Source: Rusavskia elegans
Lineage: Eukaryota > Ascomycota > Lecanoromycetes > Teloschistales > Teloschistaceae
DNA: 64,000 nucleotides
Direction of reading: 5' to 3'
Assembly (NCBI GenBank): GCA_011316305.1
Contig: SAUG01000116.1
Coordinates: forward strand, 124,001 to 188,000
The translations under genes and the position numbers were made by a program. Of the stretch, positions 25,084 through 36,434 are shown in pieces. The notes under the pieces were generated by a model. The model searched no databases. It was not told the origin of the DNA and saw nothing but the letters and a program-made list of their open reading frames with translations. The first letter of the stretch is position 1. Each line of letters opens with the position of its first letter.

Positions 25084-25705
25084 GGCTCGTTCTTACAGGA
25101 TGGTAATTTTGTTGGCTTGATCAAATTGTTTGGGCTGTGTGAGAGGATTTGAGCAAATTACGCACGATAACGCAAATACACAGTGGTGACAGTGCTCTCT
25201 CCGCAGTTGAAGAGACCTACTCACCCAGCAGCATATATCACTCAAGAGGGGCAGACTGCATACGCAAACTGCATGTATCGCCAGTCCAGCTGTCTGGAAG
25301 TACGTCACGACCAGCCGAAGAGCCCCGAGGGCCGAGAACGGTAGCCACTATCCATGATCAGAAGTTTCGGCGCATGGGAGTTCTAGCTGCAGCGCCAATC
25401 AACCATTGTAGACCTTCCATGGTTGTGGCATCCTGGGAACGTCAAGTGGACTACTCCTGCAGGTTAGTACAGAAGCATGCAGCATGGTGTTGGGCAACGG
25501 ATACCATCGAAGATGCCCCGTACCGCAAGCTTTTGATTCGGCACCGTGCCTCTCCAAAACCTTCTTGGAGATCAAGATGACGTGTAGAGGATGCCAAATA
25601 CTTGCACCATGCGTATTCCCCATTGAGAATATAAGTCAGCCTCATACTCTCAAGTCAGCGTATTCACCCTCCTCCTTAGCTCGCCTCACCCAGAGAATAA
25701 GGACA
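25084..25705. promoter_or_regulatory. Divergent promoter of the lectin-tyrosinase and the fucose lectin
   Basis: 622 bp separate two start codons that point away from each other. The arrangement allows co-regulation of the two carbohydrate-binding proteins. I cannot assign factor sites. Confidence 0.55.
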
Positions 25706-26937
25706 ATGTCCACCGACATGGACCCAAAAACCTACTGTCTCCGCCGGACCGCCATCGCAGCCGTCCGCACCTCCGTCGGCGAAAAGACCTTTTGGCAAGA
25801 CTTCGACGGCCAAATTCGTGAGACTCGATATGAATACGGAATAGGATATTCAGGGGGCGACGTCGGCAGCATCATCGCTGCCGCCAAAGATACGAAATAC
25901 CAAGGCCCGTTGGCCGCGTTCTCCACCGAGGATCCCGAAAAAGCTGTCAGTCTCATCTCTATCACTCTCTGCTCCGATTTGTCTCCAAAACCGTCTCTTC
26001 ACAATCTGCGTAAAGAGATCGCAATTCCAAGTCACTGAGATGTCGGAATAGGTCACATTGTTCTACATCAGCACCGCCAGCACCCTCCGCAGCATCACCT
26101 TCTCCTCCCTCACCTCAACCTGGTCCCCCACATCGCCCCTTTCCGCCCTCAACATCCCCGCCTGCCCCGCCTCGTCACTGGCCGTGACGTGCTATGGCGG
26201 CAAGAGTGGCGGCGCCAACATTCGTCTCTTTTATCAAGATCCCTCACTCAAATTGCGCGAACTTGCATCCGGCGACGGTGGGATCACCTGGCGTCATTTA
26301 GCTGGATTCGAGCTGCCGGCGCTCGTGGGGACCAGCACGGCATGCGACAAGTGGATCAATGACGACGGCACCTTGAGGGAGATTCAATTCTTCTACCAAG
26401 ATAGCACGTGTGAGGTGCGGAGTCACTTTTATCTCGCGGTCGACGATACGTGGTATTGGGGTAAGTCGATTCCCCGTTTCTCTTTCCCCATTTTCAATCA
26501 GGTTTGAGGCTACCGATGTTTTGCTTTATTCTTTTTCTTGTTGGTTTGAAGGATAGCTTACCCGTGGTTGATGAATAGGATACCTCCACCTTCCCTCGCG
26601 TCCACCGCAATGCGGCCTCGCGGCCTCCGCGCACCGGCACCTCGGCTACGGCGGCGATGTCTGCAGGGTATTTGTTGTCGACCATGGCGGCAAGATCGTC
26701 GAGCATGCTTACTACGACGCTGAAGGAACCTGGAAAACTACCGAGCTGGCGCCTCAATTACTAGAGGAGAGTAAGCTGGCGGCGTGCTGGTGGCCGAATG
26801 AGGACAACCCTGATATTCGACTCTTCTATCAAGGCATCCGGGGAGATTTGCAGGGATACAATTTCCAGAATCGTGAGTGGCACCATGAGCATACTCTGCC
26901 TTGTGGTGGCACCACCAGGGGGGCCGCTAAGTTATGA
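25706..26937 (+). CDS. Fungal fucose-specific lectin (AAL/AFL family)
   Basis: A 335-residue protein from three exons (25706-25945, 26052-26460, 26579-26937; 1008 nt in frame). Six similar repeats can be counted, with cores FWQDFDGQIRETRY, LFYISTASTLRS, RLFYQDPSLKLREL, FFYQDSTCEVRSHFY, VFVVDHGGKIVEHAYYD and RLFYQGIRGDLQGYNF. These fit the six-bladed propeller of Aleuria aurantia and Aspergillus fumigatus fucose lectins, in which Arg, Glu and Trp/Tyr between blades hold L-fucose. Length is close to the usual 310-320. No signal peptide, as in the known members. Family proteins bind fucosylated glycans on spores or host surfaces. Donor GTCAGT of intron 1 is unusual. It stands head to head with the propeller-tyrosinase gene. 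Confidence 0.85.
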
Positions 26938-27999
26938 GTATATCTTCAAACCCCCCCAGGAAGAGGTACAGCGACGTCCTTGAACTCCGCCATCTCTTGT
27001 GTAATCCATATCCAAAAGCAATGGTCTCCTAGTTCTAGATGGTTCGCATCGATCACGCAGATGTAAAATATTCAAACAGGCGTGACTGAAACTGCAGAGC
27101 TGGATTTACCGGCCGGGAGTCTGTCTCATAACTTACCGCCCCCACTGGTAGCGGTTTAGAGTGCGAGCGCCGGCGATGATGCTATGGCCGGCCGACGTCG
27201 GCTTGCATTCGACCTCCTAGGTAAGAAGGTGCAAACAAAGCCGCGTTCGCCCTCTTCCGTCATCTTACCCATCATTTGTCCGCCTAGTATCATGCTTTTG
27301 TGAAGTTCCGCGCCAGAAAAGCCTTTCACCTCTTGCCATCCGCTACGGGCGTTCTTGCCGGTGACCCCACACCATCATTGCTCTGTGGATCTGGTAAAGG
27401 GGGGTGAGATCGGCATCTTTCCACGTCAATCAAGGGCCAAACAACAACATTCTTTTTCGTAGCCAGTGCCGGAGCTAGACTTGTCGTTCGCTACATATGT
27501 GGACTGCAGGCTACGGTCTTGGGCAACCTTTTGGTATTACCTAACATGTATCCGTACGAATTGTAACCCAGCCTGAGGTATATGGTGGGGCTCGATCATG
27601 ACACATTATGCTGCAGGACGTGCTGTGTTCTCTTGATGGTTCGGGATGTTCAGACGGGGGGAATTGCCGGGAGGCGGGGGGAGGTGGGGGGAAGTGCAGC
27701 TTGCATGATCGATGCAGTTTCAATGTACATTGAATACGATCTCGAATTTTTGATAGGAGGGTATTTTAAGCTTTGCGGGGATATTTAGCGGATGGGTTCG
27801 GAGTTATGTTGCGGGGGCGTAGAGAAGGAGGTCGCGTCTTCGATGCCATGCTCGTGGTCAAAAGGGTGGAGGCGTTCTCGGCAGATAGGTCGTGCTCGGA
27901 CATCGTTTGTGGTACCCGACCTTGCAGTACATTTAGATGCAGGTCTCCGCATGGACCACTTCAGATCCTGGGCCCGATTCATACCATGCGACCGGTCTT
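26938..27999. other. Intergenic region between convergent genes
   Basis: 1.06 kb between two 3' ends. It holds a G-rich run (see findings, 27656-27691). Otherwise no gene or repeat seen. Confidence 0.5.
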
Positions 28000-30156
28000 T
28001 CAGACTTTTCTCGCTATGAGCACACCCGAAAAGTAACCTTCCAGTCCCTCGAGATCTTCAATATCGCCGACGAATCCGACGTACATATCCGGTCTCAGCG
28101 CAACCACAGCCCCTTTCTCGGGATCGGCGCCCCACTTCTCATACGCATTCCCGTGTCCTTGATGGTAGCTCCAGTCATCCACAAACACCTTGTCATACGC
28201 CCAACCCGTCTCCTTGTTGTATGGATGCAAGAGATCTGGCAGGTCGAGTAGATCCGTCTGCTGCCTGGGGCTGGAATGTATGGTCAGTATATCGATCAAG
28301 AAGTCCGTCTGCTGGGAAGACGGTGTGTGTTTCCGTAAGAGGCCCTTTGGAGCGGAGATAGCGGTGCAGAAGTTCTTGACACGGGTCAGTTGCGGGGCGG
28401 AGGCAATGTTGCCGGCCAACAGGATGATGCGCCAACAGCCGTCCGAGCGGAGGAAGTGGGAGAACTGCCAAGGGCAGGCGTCGGCCTGATTCAGCACTTG
28501 AGCACTGGGGAAGCGTTCGCCCAGCTTGATGTTCTTCGCCAAAAGGTTCGGGGATACTTCCCCCTTGTCGGTATTGGGGGATTTTGCGGTGAGAGCGCTG
28601 GCGGCGTAATTGACCGAGAGACCCGAGGCGAACAGCAAAGACTTTTCGAATTCGGCTTTGAATTCTTCAACGGAAATGCCGATTTCGTCGGTGCCTGGAC
28701 GGGCGGGCCGTCCGCAGAAGAGGCGTGAGAAGCGATGGTCAAAGGCTATCAGTTCCTGAGCGATGGTGCGTCGTTCCGAGGTATAGGTAGAGAGGATATC
28801 AGGACGAGCGTACCCGCGGATAACAGAGCCTAGTTTCCAGCCGAGATTATAGGTGTCTTGCATTGACACGTTCATACCTGGCCGGAGTTATTGTTGTTGT
28901 TGGGTCAGAACTCGGGGATTTAAGGGGCCAGACGTCTCACCTTGACCAGCTTTTGGCGAATGGGTATGTACTGCGTCGCCCGCTAGGAAGATGCGGTTGG
29001 AGTCGTCAAATTGATTGCTGACTCGTTGACCGATCTTGCCATCTCTCAGCTTCCTACACCTTCGAGATATGGTATGACTCACTTGATACACAGCCCACCA
29101 TTCGATATACCCCCATTCCAGGGTATAAGGTCGGAAGATTTGCTTCGCCGCCTCGAGGATCATCTCAGATGTGATGGCCGACCGTTCCATTTCTGTCCCA
29201 TCCGCACTCTTGATGTTGTTCAATTGCACATAGATCCTAACGAGCTTGCGTTCCCGAGGTATCAGCAGTATGCTTCCAGAGTTGGCACTGTGGATCGAGC
29301 ATGCTTGTCGTATATCCGCTGTGCTCTGTATCAGTAATCTACCTCGTTGCTCCGCATTGAACCTTGGAACACGGTCGAAGTGAAAACTAGACTTACGGAA
29401 ATTCGTCAGAGGAATCAGATCGATCACTCCCCAAACGAAGTCTGTTTGTTCACCCTCCATCTGAAACCCCAACTGGCGTCTGGTCCAACTATGGGCGCCG
29501 TCGCACCCGATCACATACTTCGCCTGGATCTTCTCTCGTGGCGCATTGGCATCCTCTTCTGGGGAATGCCGCACCTTCACCGTGATCGGGTAGGCGGTGT
29601 GGTCCTCGGCTTTTGACCGATCGAAACGCAACTCTTCAGGCACCACCCCCCTTTGGACTTGGATATCCGATTTCTCTTTGATTGCATCGATGATGAAACT
29701 CTCAATCCTTCCTTGATGCAGAAGTACTTGACCATATTCCGACGAGCCGGGGATGCACTCTGGAACTCGCTCTTGCCGTCTGATCGATCCGTCGTCGGAT
29801 TGGTCAGGACTCTGTTGACTTCAGCATTTCATTTTACCAATTTTCATCTTGCCTACCCAAAAGCACATCTCAGTCGACACCTGACACTCCCTTAGCACTC
29901 GTTCCACAAAGCCGAAGCTCTCGAAGATCTCGAGACTACGCGCTTGAATGCCGTCTGCTTGACCTTTGGTAATTTCAGTTGGGCGTCTCTCGATGATTCG
30001 GCACTGTATGCCGTAGCGAGATGCCCATAAGGCAGCCATAAGACTGATCGAGTTAATCCTCGGTTCAATTTTGGTGTTTCCGGTATTAATGTAAGGGGAG
30101 AAAACCTACCCAGACGGGCCAGCGCCGATGATGAGTAGATCGCATTGTGACTCCAT
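28000..30156 (-). CDS. FAD-dependent aromatic hydroxylase, phenol 2-monooxygenase type
   Basis: A 618-residue flavoprotein from six exons (30156-30110, 30043-29857, 29811-29397, 29318-29083, 29034-28941, 28877-28000; 1857 nt in frame). It shows the three hallmarks of class A flavin monooxygenases: LIIGAGPSGLMAA for the FAD ADP part near residues 8-20, VIGCDGAHSWTR (DG motif) near residue 180, and RIFLAGDAVHTHSPKAGQG (GD motif) near residue 313. The C-terminal 170 residues match the thioredoxin-like phenol hydroxylase dimerisation domain. Family enzymes use NADPH and oxygen to add a hydroxyl ortho to a phenol. The gene is followed by the decarboxylase on the same strand, so both may act on tyrosine-derived phenols. 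The cytosol is the likely site, since no signal peptide is seen. The true substrate is unknown. Confidence 0.88.
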
Positions 30157-31080
30157 CGTCGTGACAGGCTTGCAAGCTTGCTCTCTGCTTCCGAAAAGCC
30201 TTTGGAGAGGTTTGAACATGCTTGCTGCTTGGGTGACTTGGGAGAAGAATTGTTCCAGTCGGGTAGAAGCTCTGTCCAGTCTCTATCATCACAGAGTCAG
30301 ACGCTGGGGAATGAGAAGACAAAGGGAGCAGCTGAAGCGCTGATTGCTTCTCGATCCCAGCAGATACAAGGCACCGCGGTTTGGTTGCCCTTGCCAGGTC
30401 TGGCATAGTCCTCTCGACAAACAGGGGATATGGCCACACATGCCACAGCGAGGGGTGGAGATCGCTCTGTCGGTGGCTTGCATGTCCACAATGCACCTAG
30501 AAGGGCCAGGCAGGTACTAGTGTCAAGCAGAACACTGCACTTCGTAGTCCTCGTCGCCGCTACGGAGTACAAGCTGCAGACCCCTGCTCCGTTCCCGCTA
30601 GTCAGTGCGACAAGGACCTGGAGTTAGAGGACCCGACGTACATATAGCTTGGTGTAAACCTCGATCAGATCTTAAAAACCCACTAAGATCAAGTCAATTG
30701 TGGGGCCCCCGTTTTCGTGTGGTTTTGAAGGTTCACACTTGGGATCTCTCTTTTCACTAGTCCGTCCAGCCAGCCGTGTGTAGAACCACACTGGTCGTCT
30801 TAGGGAAATGAGGCTCGGAAGTCCGACGGAGGAACCTCCGCACCCGATGGAATAAACACATTCCGCGGACCAATCGACATCATCAGGCTGACTGCAGACA
30901 GTACACGGCCGTCTCCACGCAGAGCGCTATGGCTTCGTAGAGATTCAGTGGGGTGCAGCTTGGTTCTCCGCCCAGCGATTTGAAGACTCAATGTATCAAC
31001 TCAACGGACCCTTTTTATCTACAATGAGACAAGCCTTGTTCTCGTCCTCCGGACCTATCACCGAAGCCCAGCACCAAGGC
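30157..31080. other. Intergenic region upstream of the monooxygenase
   Basis: 924 bp between the monooxygenase start and the end of the decarboxylase gene, both minus-strand. It should include the monooxygenase promoter. No coding pattern on either strand. Confidence 0.5.
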
Positions 31081-33280
31081 TCAGCCAAGCACCTCCTCTG
31101 CTGTACGGACCAGGATCTCGAACGCTTTTCGCATGTACTTTTCCTCCGTCTTCGGGTTCGCGCCGTTGATGCGGATGACGAAGCGACCTCCGATGACCGT
31201 ACTGGTCAACAGGATCTCACCTCTCCGGTTAACAAGGTCATACACTTCCTTGGTCGCCATATCAGCGTATTCTGTCAGCCACACATCAACCGCATCGTCG
31301 GCTTTCGAAACACTACTGGAGTGTGGAGATTTGGTGTGGGTCGAAGGCGACAGGAGGCTGGAGGCCGGATCGTATTTCACATGAGGTACCTCATCGATGG
31401 TAGCATGGCCATTAGCGATCTTGTTGGCAATCCCGTTTGGCATGGTGTTGCCATTGGTGTACCTTGCCTTGGACGTGGAGTCGCGAATCGTGTGAGACTT
31501 CTGGTATCCATCGTTTAAGGCGCTGCCGTCGGATTTGGGCTCACCATGTCCATTGGTCAAGTGATTGGTATATGGCACACCGTCTGTTAAGCTTCCAAGT
31601 TCCTTGAGTGGAGATGATATGCCATTCGCGGTCGAATATCCATTGGTGCTTCGGGTGATTCCACTGTCGTTTACGCCATTTCCATTGACCATGGGCTCGC
31701 CGTTGGCAGGCATTACTCCATCCGAGTCGCCGTTCGTATCATGTCTCTCGGTCCCGCCGTTTCTTTCTTGCAGCCAGGGATCTTTGTTCACTCGGCTCTG
31801 GTTCGCCTCCTTTGCCTTGGCGTCGAGCAATCTACGCAGTACAGCTGGTATACGCGGTACGATGCTGATGACTGTGAGAGCATAAGCAGGTTGCGTCACG
31901 ATCTTGAAGAGGTCTGGTCTGGAAGCAACAAGAGAAGCAAAGACTTCACCCATCCTAATATGGTTCCGCACATATCTTCGGAGACCACCGACACCGTACG
32001 TCCGAACCACGAACCAGATCTTGAGGGCGCGAAAGCGCCGGGATAGGGGAATACCCCAGTGTCGGAAGTCGACGACTTCGCCGGAATCAGAGGCGTCGTT
32101 GCGAAGATAGGCTGGAGTGATCGAGAGAGCGTCGGTTAGATGATGCCGATTTTTGATGAAGCAGCAACTATGATGTTGATATTAGAAATCGGTTCCACAA
32201 AGAGAGGCGGACAATATTGCAACATACACGGCGTCGATGTTTGTCAGTAGCCATTTAGACATGCTCATGCTGAAGCTGTCAAACTCCCCCAGATCTCGTG
32301 TCAGATGCTGGTACTCCTCGCATACTAAAGCGGCTCCCGCGTATGCTGCGTCCACGTGCACCCAGATCTGTTGACCTTTGAGTACATGTGCTATTTCGTT
32401 GAATCTATCAACGGCACAAGTCGCCGTTGTGCCTAAGGTTGCAGTAAGGTAGAATGGTTCAAGACCTTCGTCGTGACACTGCTGTAGCACAGCGGCAAGG
32501 GCAGCACCGGTCATACTGAAGTCTTCTTTGCTGCTTACTGGAATAGACCTGTACTTAATACCAAGGACCATGGCTGCCTTTTCAGTACAGCTGTGGGAAG
32601 CCTCGCTCCCCAAGGCAACCATCCTCAGCCTGCAATGACCGATCGCCGCTTCCTTCCTGTGACCAGACAGATGAATCGTGGTTTGAGCGAGGTATCTCTC
32701 CCTTGCAGCCACCATGAAGGCAAGTACAGCTTCCGATGTACTACCTTGTATGACTCCTCCGCCATTGTTCGTTGAAAGGTAGCATCGCGGTAAGTTGAAC
32801 ATTTTGACCAACCAGTCCATGACTACAACTTCCAGCTCCGTGACTGCGGGTGCACATTCCCAATTGAAGGCCGAGAGGGCCAATGCAGAGGAGTAGAGCT
32901 CCCCAAGCATGCTGGGATAGCTGGTAGGGGCCGGAAAGTAAGCCATGAAATTCGGGGAATTCCTGCAAGTCTCCAATGTCAGCGATTCTCCTGCGTCTCG
33001 GAGGATGGGCCGGCAAGGATACCAGTGAGTCATGCCGGGCATGATCTTTGCCTCGATATCTCTCTGTATACAGTCCCATTCCTCCCCTTCTTCCGGCGGT
33101 CCGGCCGGAAGAAGCTTTTTGAGGTAGCCGGGCTGTACATCTGAGGCGACGCGGCGTTCATGGACAGTATCAACATAGTCGATCACTTATAAAGTCAGCG
33201 GTGCAACTGTATGGAACAAGAGAAGGCTTACGTTGATCGGAGACTGATTCTATAGCCCTCTTGAATTGAGCAGAATTCAT
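31081..33280 (-). CDS. PLP aromatic L-amino-acid decarboxylase with an inserted Asn-Gly-rich segment
   Basis: A predicted 677-residue group II PLP decarboxylase (tyrosine/DOPA/tryptophan decarboxylase family) from exons 33280-33232, 33185-33023, 32962-32228, 32167-31081 (2034 nt in frame). Family blocks: NSPNFMAYFPAPTSYPSML, GGGVIQGSTSEAVL, SEASHSCTEKA (His stacking on PLP), WVHVDAAYAG (Asp to the pyridine nitrogen), MSKWLLTNID (PLP lysine about residue 306), ITPAYLRND with the loop tyrosine needed for decarboxylation rather than aldehyde formation, and FRHWGIPLSRRFRALKIWFV. The residue before the lysine is Ser instead of the usual His. About 170 residues of low complexity (about 31815-31285) split the C-terminal domain; without them length would be normal (about 505). 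It would release CO2 from an aromatic amino acid to give an arylethylamine. Substrate not predictable. Confidence 0.88.
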
Positions 33281-34569
33281 GGTAGGTGAACGGGAAGCTA
33301 TAGGCAGGTGTGTGACGCGACTGATGTGCAGAAAGAATGGTCGGAGCGAGGAATTGCCAGCAAAGACGCTACGATTGTTCGTGAGCGAGACGAGATGGAA
33401 TTCTTCGAATGCTACATGAGAGAGAAGACGCAGATACAGAAGTGCAGGAATGAAGAGGGCTATTCCGGCCGAAGTCCAATCGCTCGGTCTGTTTAACTTT
33501 TACTGTCATTTTCCCGATCAACATTCAATCCTTCGCCACGTTGGGGTGCTATGTTTAATTGCCTACGGGCATTGTGGGTGGTCTGCTTGGATCGGAATCT
33601 GCCGGTCCAGGCACATTGTGGCAATCAAGGCTGCAACATGGCTTTGTTGTAAATGGCAGCGGCAGCAGGTACGCTCGACAAGGCGGTTCGGAAAGGCATG
33701 GTCCAGAGTATGCACTAATGCAGAATCTCCAGCCAGGAACTCATCGCCCAATGGAGGCAATGCAAGGTGTCACTCTCATCTGGGTATGTGATCAGTCTGA
33801 CAAGCACCATGGCGTCTTTTGGACCCAAGAGAAGTCCGATTGTTGCTTTGCTTGAACCATCCCATTTGGCATATCATATGCGAAACCAGTGCGACTCCTA
33901 ACCCAAATTAAGGTTTGCAAGACTAAGGTACTGGTCATACTAAGGTAGTATCCGTAGTACCTTAGACCCCCACGGCGGAGCGGAGACGAAACTAAAATCA
34001 GGAGGACCGGAAGCAACTCCGTCGGGAGCTACCTTATAAAGAGATCCGAGCCGCACCCTTCGACGGAGGGATCCACAATAATAATATGCACTACTACTAC
34101 TACTACTATGCAGGAAGAAAGTCATCATCGACTTGCAGATGGCAAATCAACCATCCACCCCACCGTATGGAACGACTTGAATACCCCTGTTCTGACCCAC
34201 AAGATCTCCGATATCGCGTCATGGCTAGACGTCTGGACCGTCACAGCATGCAACGTAGCATCACCCTACATACATTGCCACTCGGGATTGCACTTCGAGC
34301 GCCCCACAGTATTGACCCGCCTGTCTGCCATCACGACTTCCCACCCGACAGTCTGCAGACTGACTTCCGAACATTGACGCTACCCCTATGCACCCGCAGT
34401 TCGTCGCTCCAATCTGACCATCGATCTAGACCCCCAGTTCAGTGGGATCCCCGCACCCGTCTCCCTCAGCCGGAGAGTATCGCTCCGTCAGTCATGCCTC
34501 GACCACTCCTTTGCTGAGCAGCTCTTTCAATAATCTCTACTTTCCGACCAACTGAAAGCCGAGTACGCA
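33281..34569. promoter_or_regulatory. Divergent promoter region of decarboxylase and MFS transporter
   Basis: 1.29 kb between two start codons facing away from each other. It includes a 9 bp inverted repeat (CTAAGGTAC at 33923-33931 and GTACCTTAG at 33957-33965), another ACTAAGGTA between them, and a short CTA repeat at about 34089-34109. A shared regulator is possible but not shown. Confidence 0.5.
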
Positions 34570-36434
34570 ATGTTCGGAGCCATCAAGCAGTCGCTCGTGC
34601 AAGTCAAGGACCAGCCGCCGGTATGGCTGAGCATCAGGTCTTCCGTGTGGTTCATCGCCGTCGTGATCCTCATCGCCTTTTTCACTGTGTGTACTTCTGG
34701 CCCCGCCGAGTCTTCCATACCCGCATCTCGGGCTCACTGACGCTGTGCTCTTAGGATGGCTTCGTCTACGGCATCGTCCGCTCAAGTAATGGCGACACAA
34801 TCCACGCATACTGACAAGTCCAGGTCGTCCCCGTCCTTCCTTTCTCATTGCATGACCGATCAAACGTCCCTGAGAACCAATGTGGGCCTCTTTCCTCATG
34901 CCTTAACCAAAGTGGGGATCGCTGATGTCCCAACAGTACAGTTTTGGAGCTCAGCACTACTGGCCGTCCATGGCGGGACAATGTTCATATCGTCTCGTAA
35001 GATTGCTTGTTGGACTGATATATCACGCCTTTAACAGTGGCAACAGCCATCGCCGGCTTCTTCGCCGATCGAAGCAAATCCCGTCAAGCACCCTTTCTTA
35101 CCGGACTCGCCTTGACCTTTGCAGCCACCATCCTCTTCGCAGCGTCCAAAGCTCCAGGTCTCTTGCTACTGGCTCGTTGCTTACAAGGAGCATCTGCCGG
35201 GATCGTTTACACAGTCGGGTTGGCGTTACTGGTTGACACCGTTGGCCGTGAGTCTTTTGGGCAGTGGATGGGGTTTGTGATGATTGGCTTTAACATCGGC
35301 CTCCTCCTCGGTCCCATGCTTGGCGGAATTATCTACACCAAACTAGGCTACTGGCCTGTCTTCGTCGTTGTCCTAGCAGTCGTCGCTTCTGACTTTCTCC
35401 TTCGGATAGTCATGATCGAGAAAGGACAAGCTGCCAAATGGGAGGAGCCAAAGCTATGCCAGGGCCACAGCACGTACGGCTCTATCCCCACCGTGTATGA
35501 TCAAGAACATCGTCCTGAAATCACCGTGGTGTCGCCAGAGAGCCGCGCAAGCTCCGAAATAGAATCGGTGCAGGACAGCGACCAAGCCTCTCTTCTTCGC
35601 TCACACAACTCTGAAAAAGATAGCAGTTTTTGGGCCTCCCATTTCCCCATCATGACGACCCTGCTCCGTTCCAAGCGTCTCATGTCCGCCGTCTACGGTA
35701 CCTTCATTAACACCACCCTCACCTGTGCCTTCGACAGCGTGCTCCCTCTCTTCGTTAAGAGAACCTTCGGCTGGAACTCGACCGCCGCAGGCCTGATTTT
35801 CCTCACCATTGCAGCCCCTTCATTTCTCGGTCCGCTAGCTGGCTCCTTGGCCGATCGCTTCGGGCCCAGGCCTGTGGCTTTGGGTGGTTTTGCGCTTGCG
35901 ACGCCTCCGTTGGCGTTGTTGGGACTGGTCAATGATGGGAGCTTGGGAATGCAGGCGTTGCTCTGTGTCTTGTTGACTCTAGTCGGTACGTTGACTTTCT
36001 CTGACTCATACCTCTGATACCTTCCAATCTTCTTTTGCCGACTTCTCCCCAACGCAGGCATTGGCAATAGTGCCATATATGCGCCCCTCGGTGCAGACAT
36101 GAGTGCTGCCATCGACAGCATCACGGAGGCGAAACCTCATCTTTTCGCGACTGGCGGCGCCTATGCCCAGGCGTTCGGTTTATTCGATGCTTCCATTGCG
36201 CTGGGGACGATCTTTGGCCCTGTTTGGGCGGGAACCATCTGTCACCTGAGCAATTGGTGGATTACGAACTTGACGCTGGCGTTGATCTGTGCAAGTGGCG
36301 CTGTGCCTGTCGTAAGTGGGCTTCTTGCCTCTCCCTTGCCTGCCTGCCACCAGGGTAATTCGAGCAACCAGTACGCTAACATGACGCTGGGAAATTAGAT
36401 CCTTTATACAGGGAAGCCGGAAGTCCTGGTATAA
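34570..36434 (+). CDS. MFS transporter, DHA1 / vesicular amine transporter-like
   Basis: A 497-residue twelve-helix major facilitator from seven exons (34570-34686, 34755-34775, 34824-34881, 34937-34996, 35038-35985, 36058-36311, 36399-36434; 1494 nt in frame). DGFVYGIVVPVLPFSL closes helix 1. Motif A appears in both halves: GFFADRSKSRQ and GSLADRFGPRP. In the first half, LARCLQGASAGIVYTVGLAL and LLLGPMLGGIIYTKLGYW are typical of DHA1 drug/proton antiporters and animal vesicular monoamine transporters. A Ser/Glu-rich cytoplasmic loop of about 70 residues joins the halves. Exon 2 is 21 nt. The donor of intron 2 (GTCCGC) is weak, so this border is the least certain. Divergence from the decarboxylase suggests export or vacuolar storage of its amine product; that is inference. 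Confidence 0.86.
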
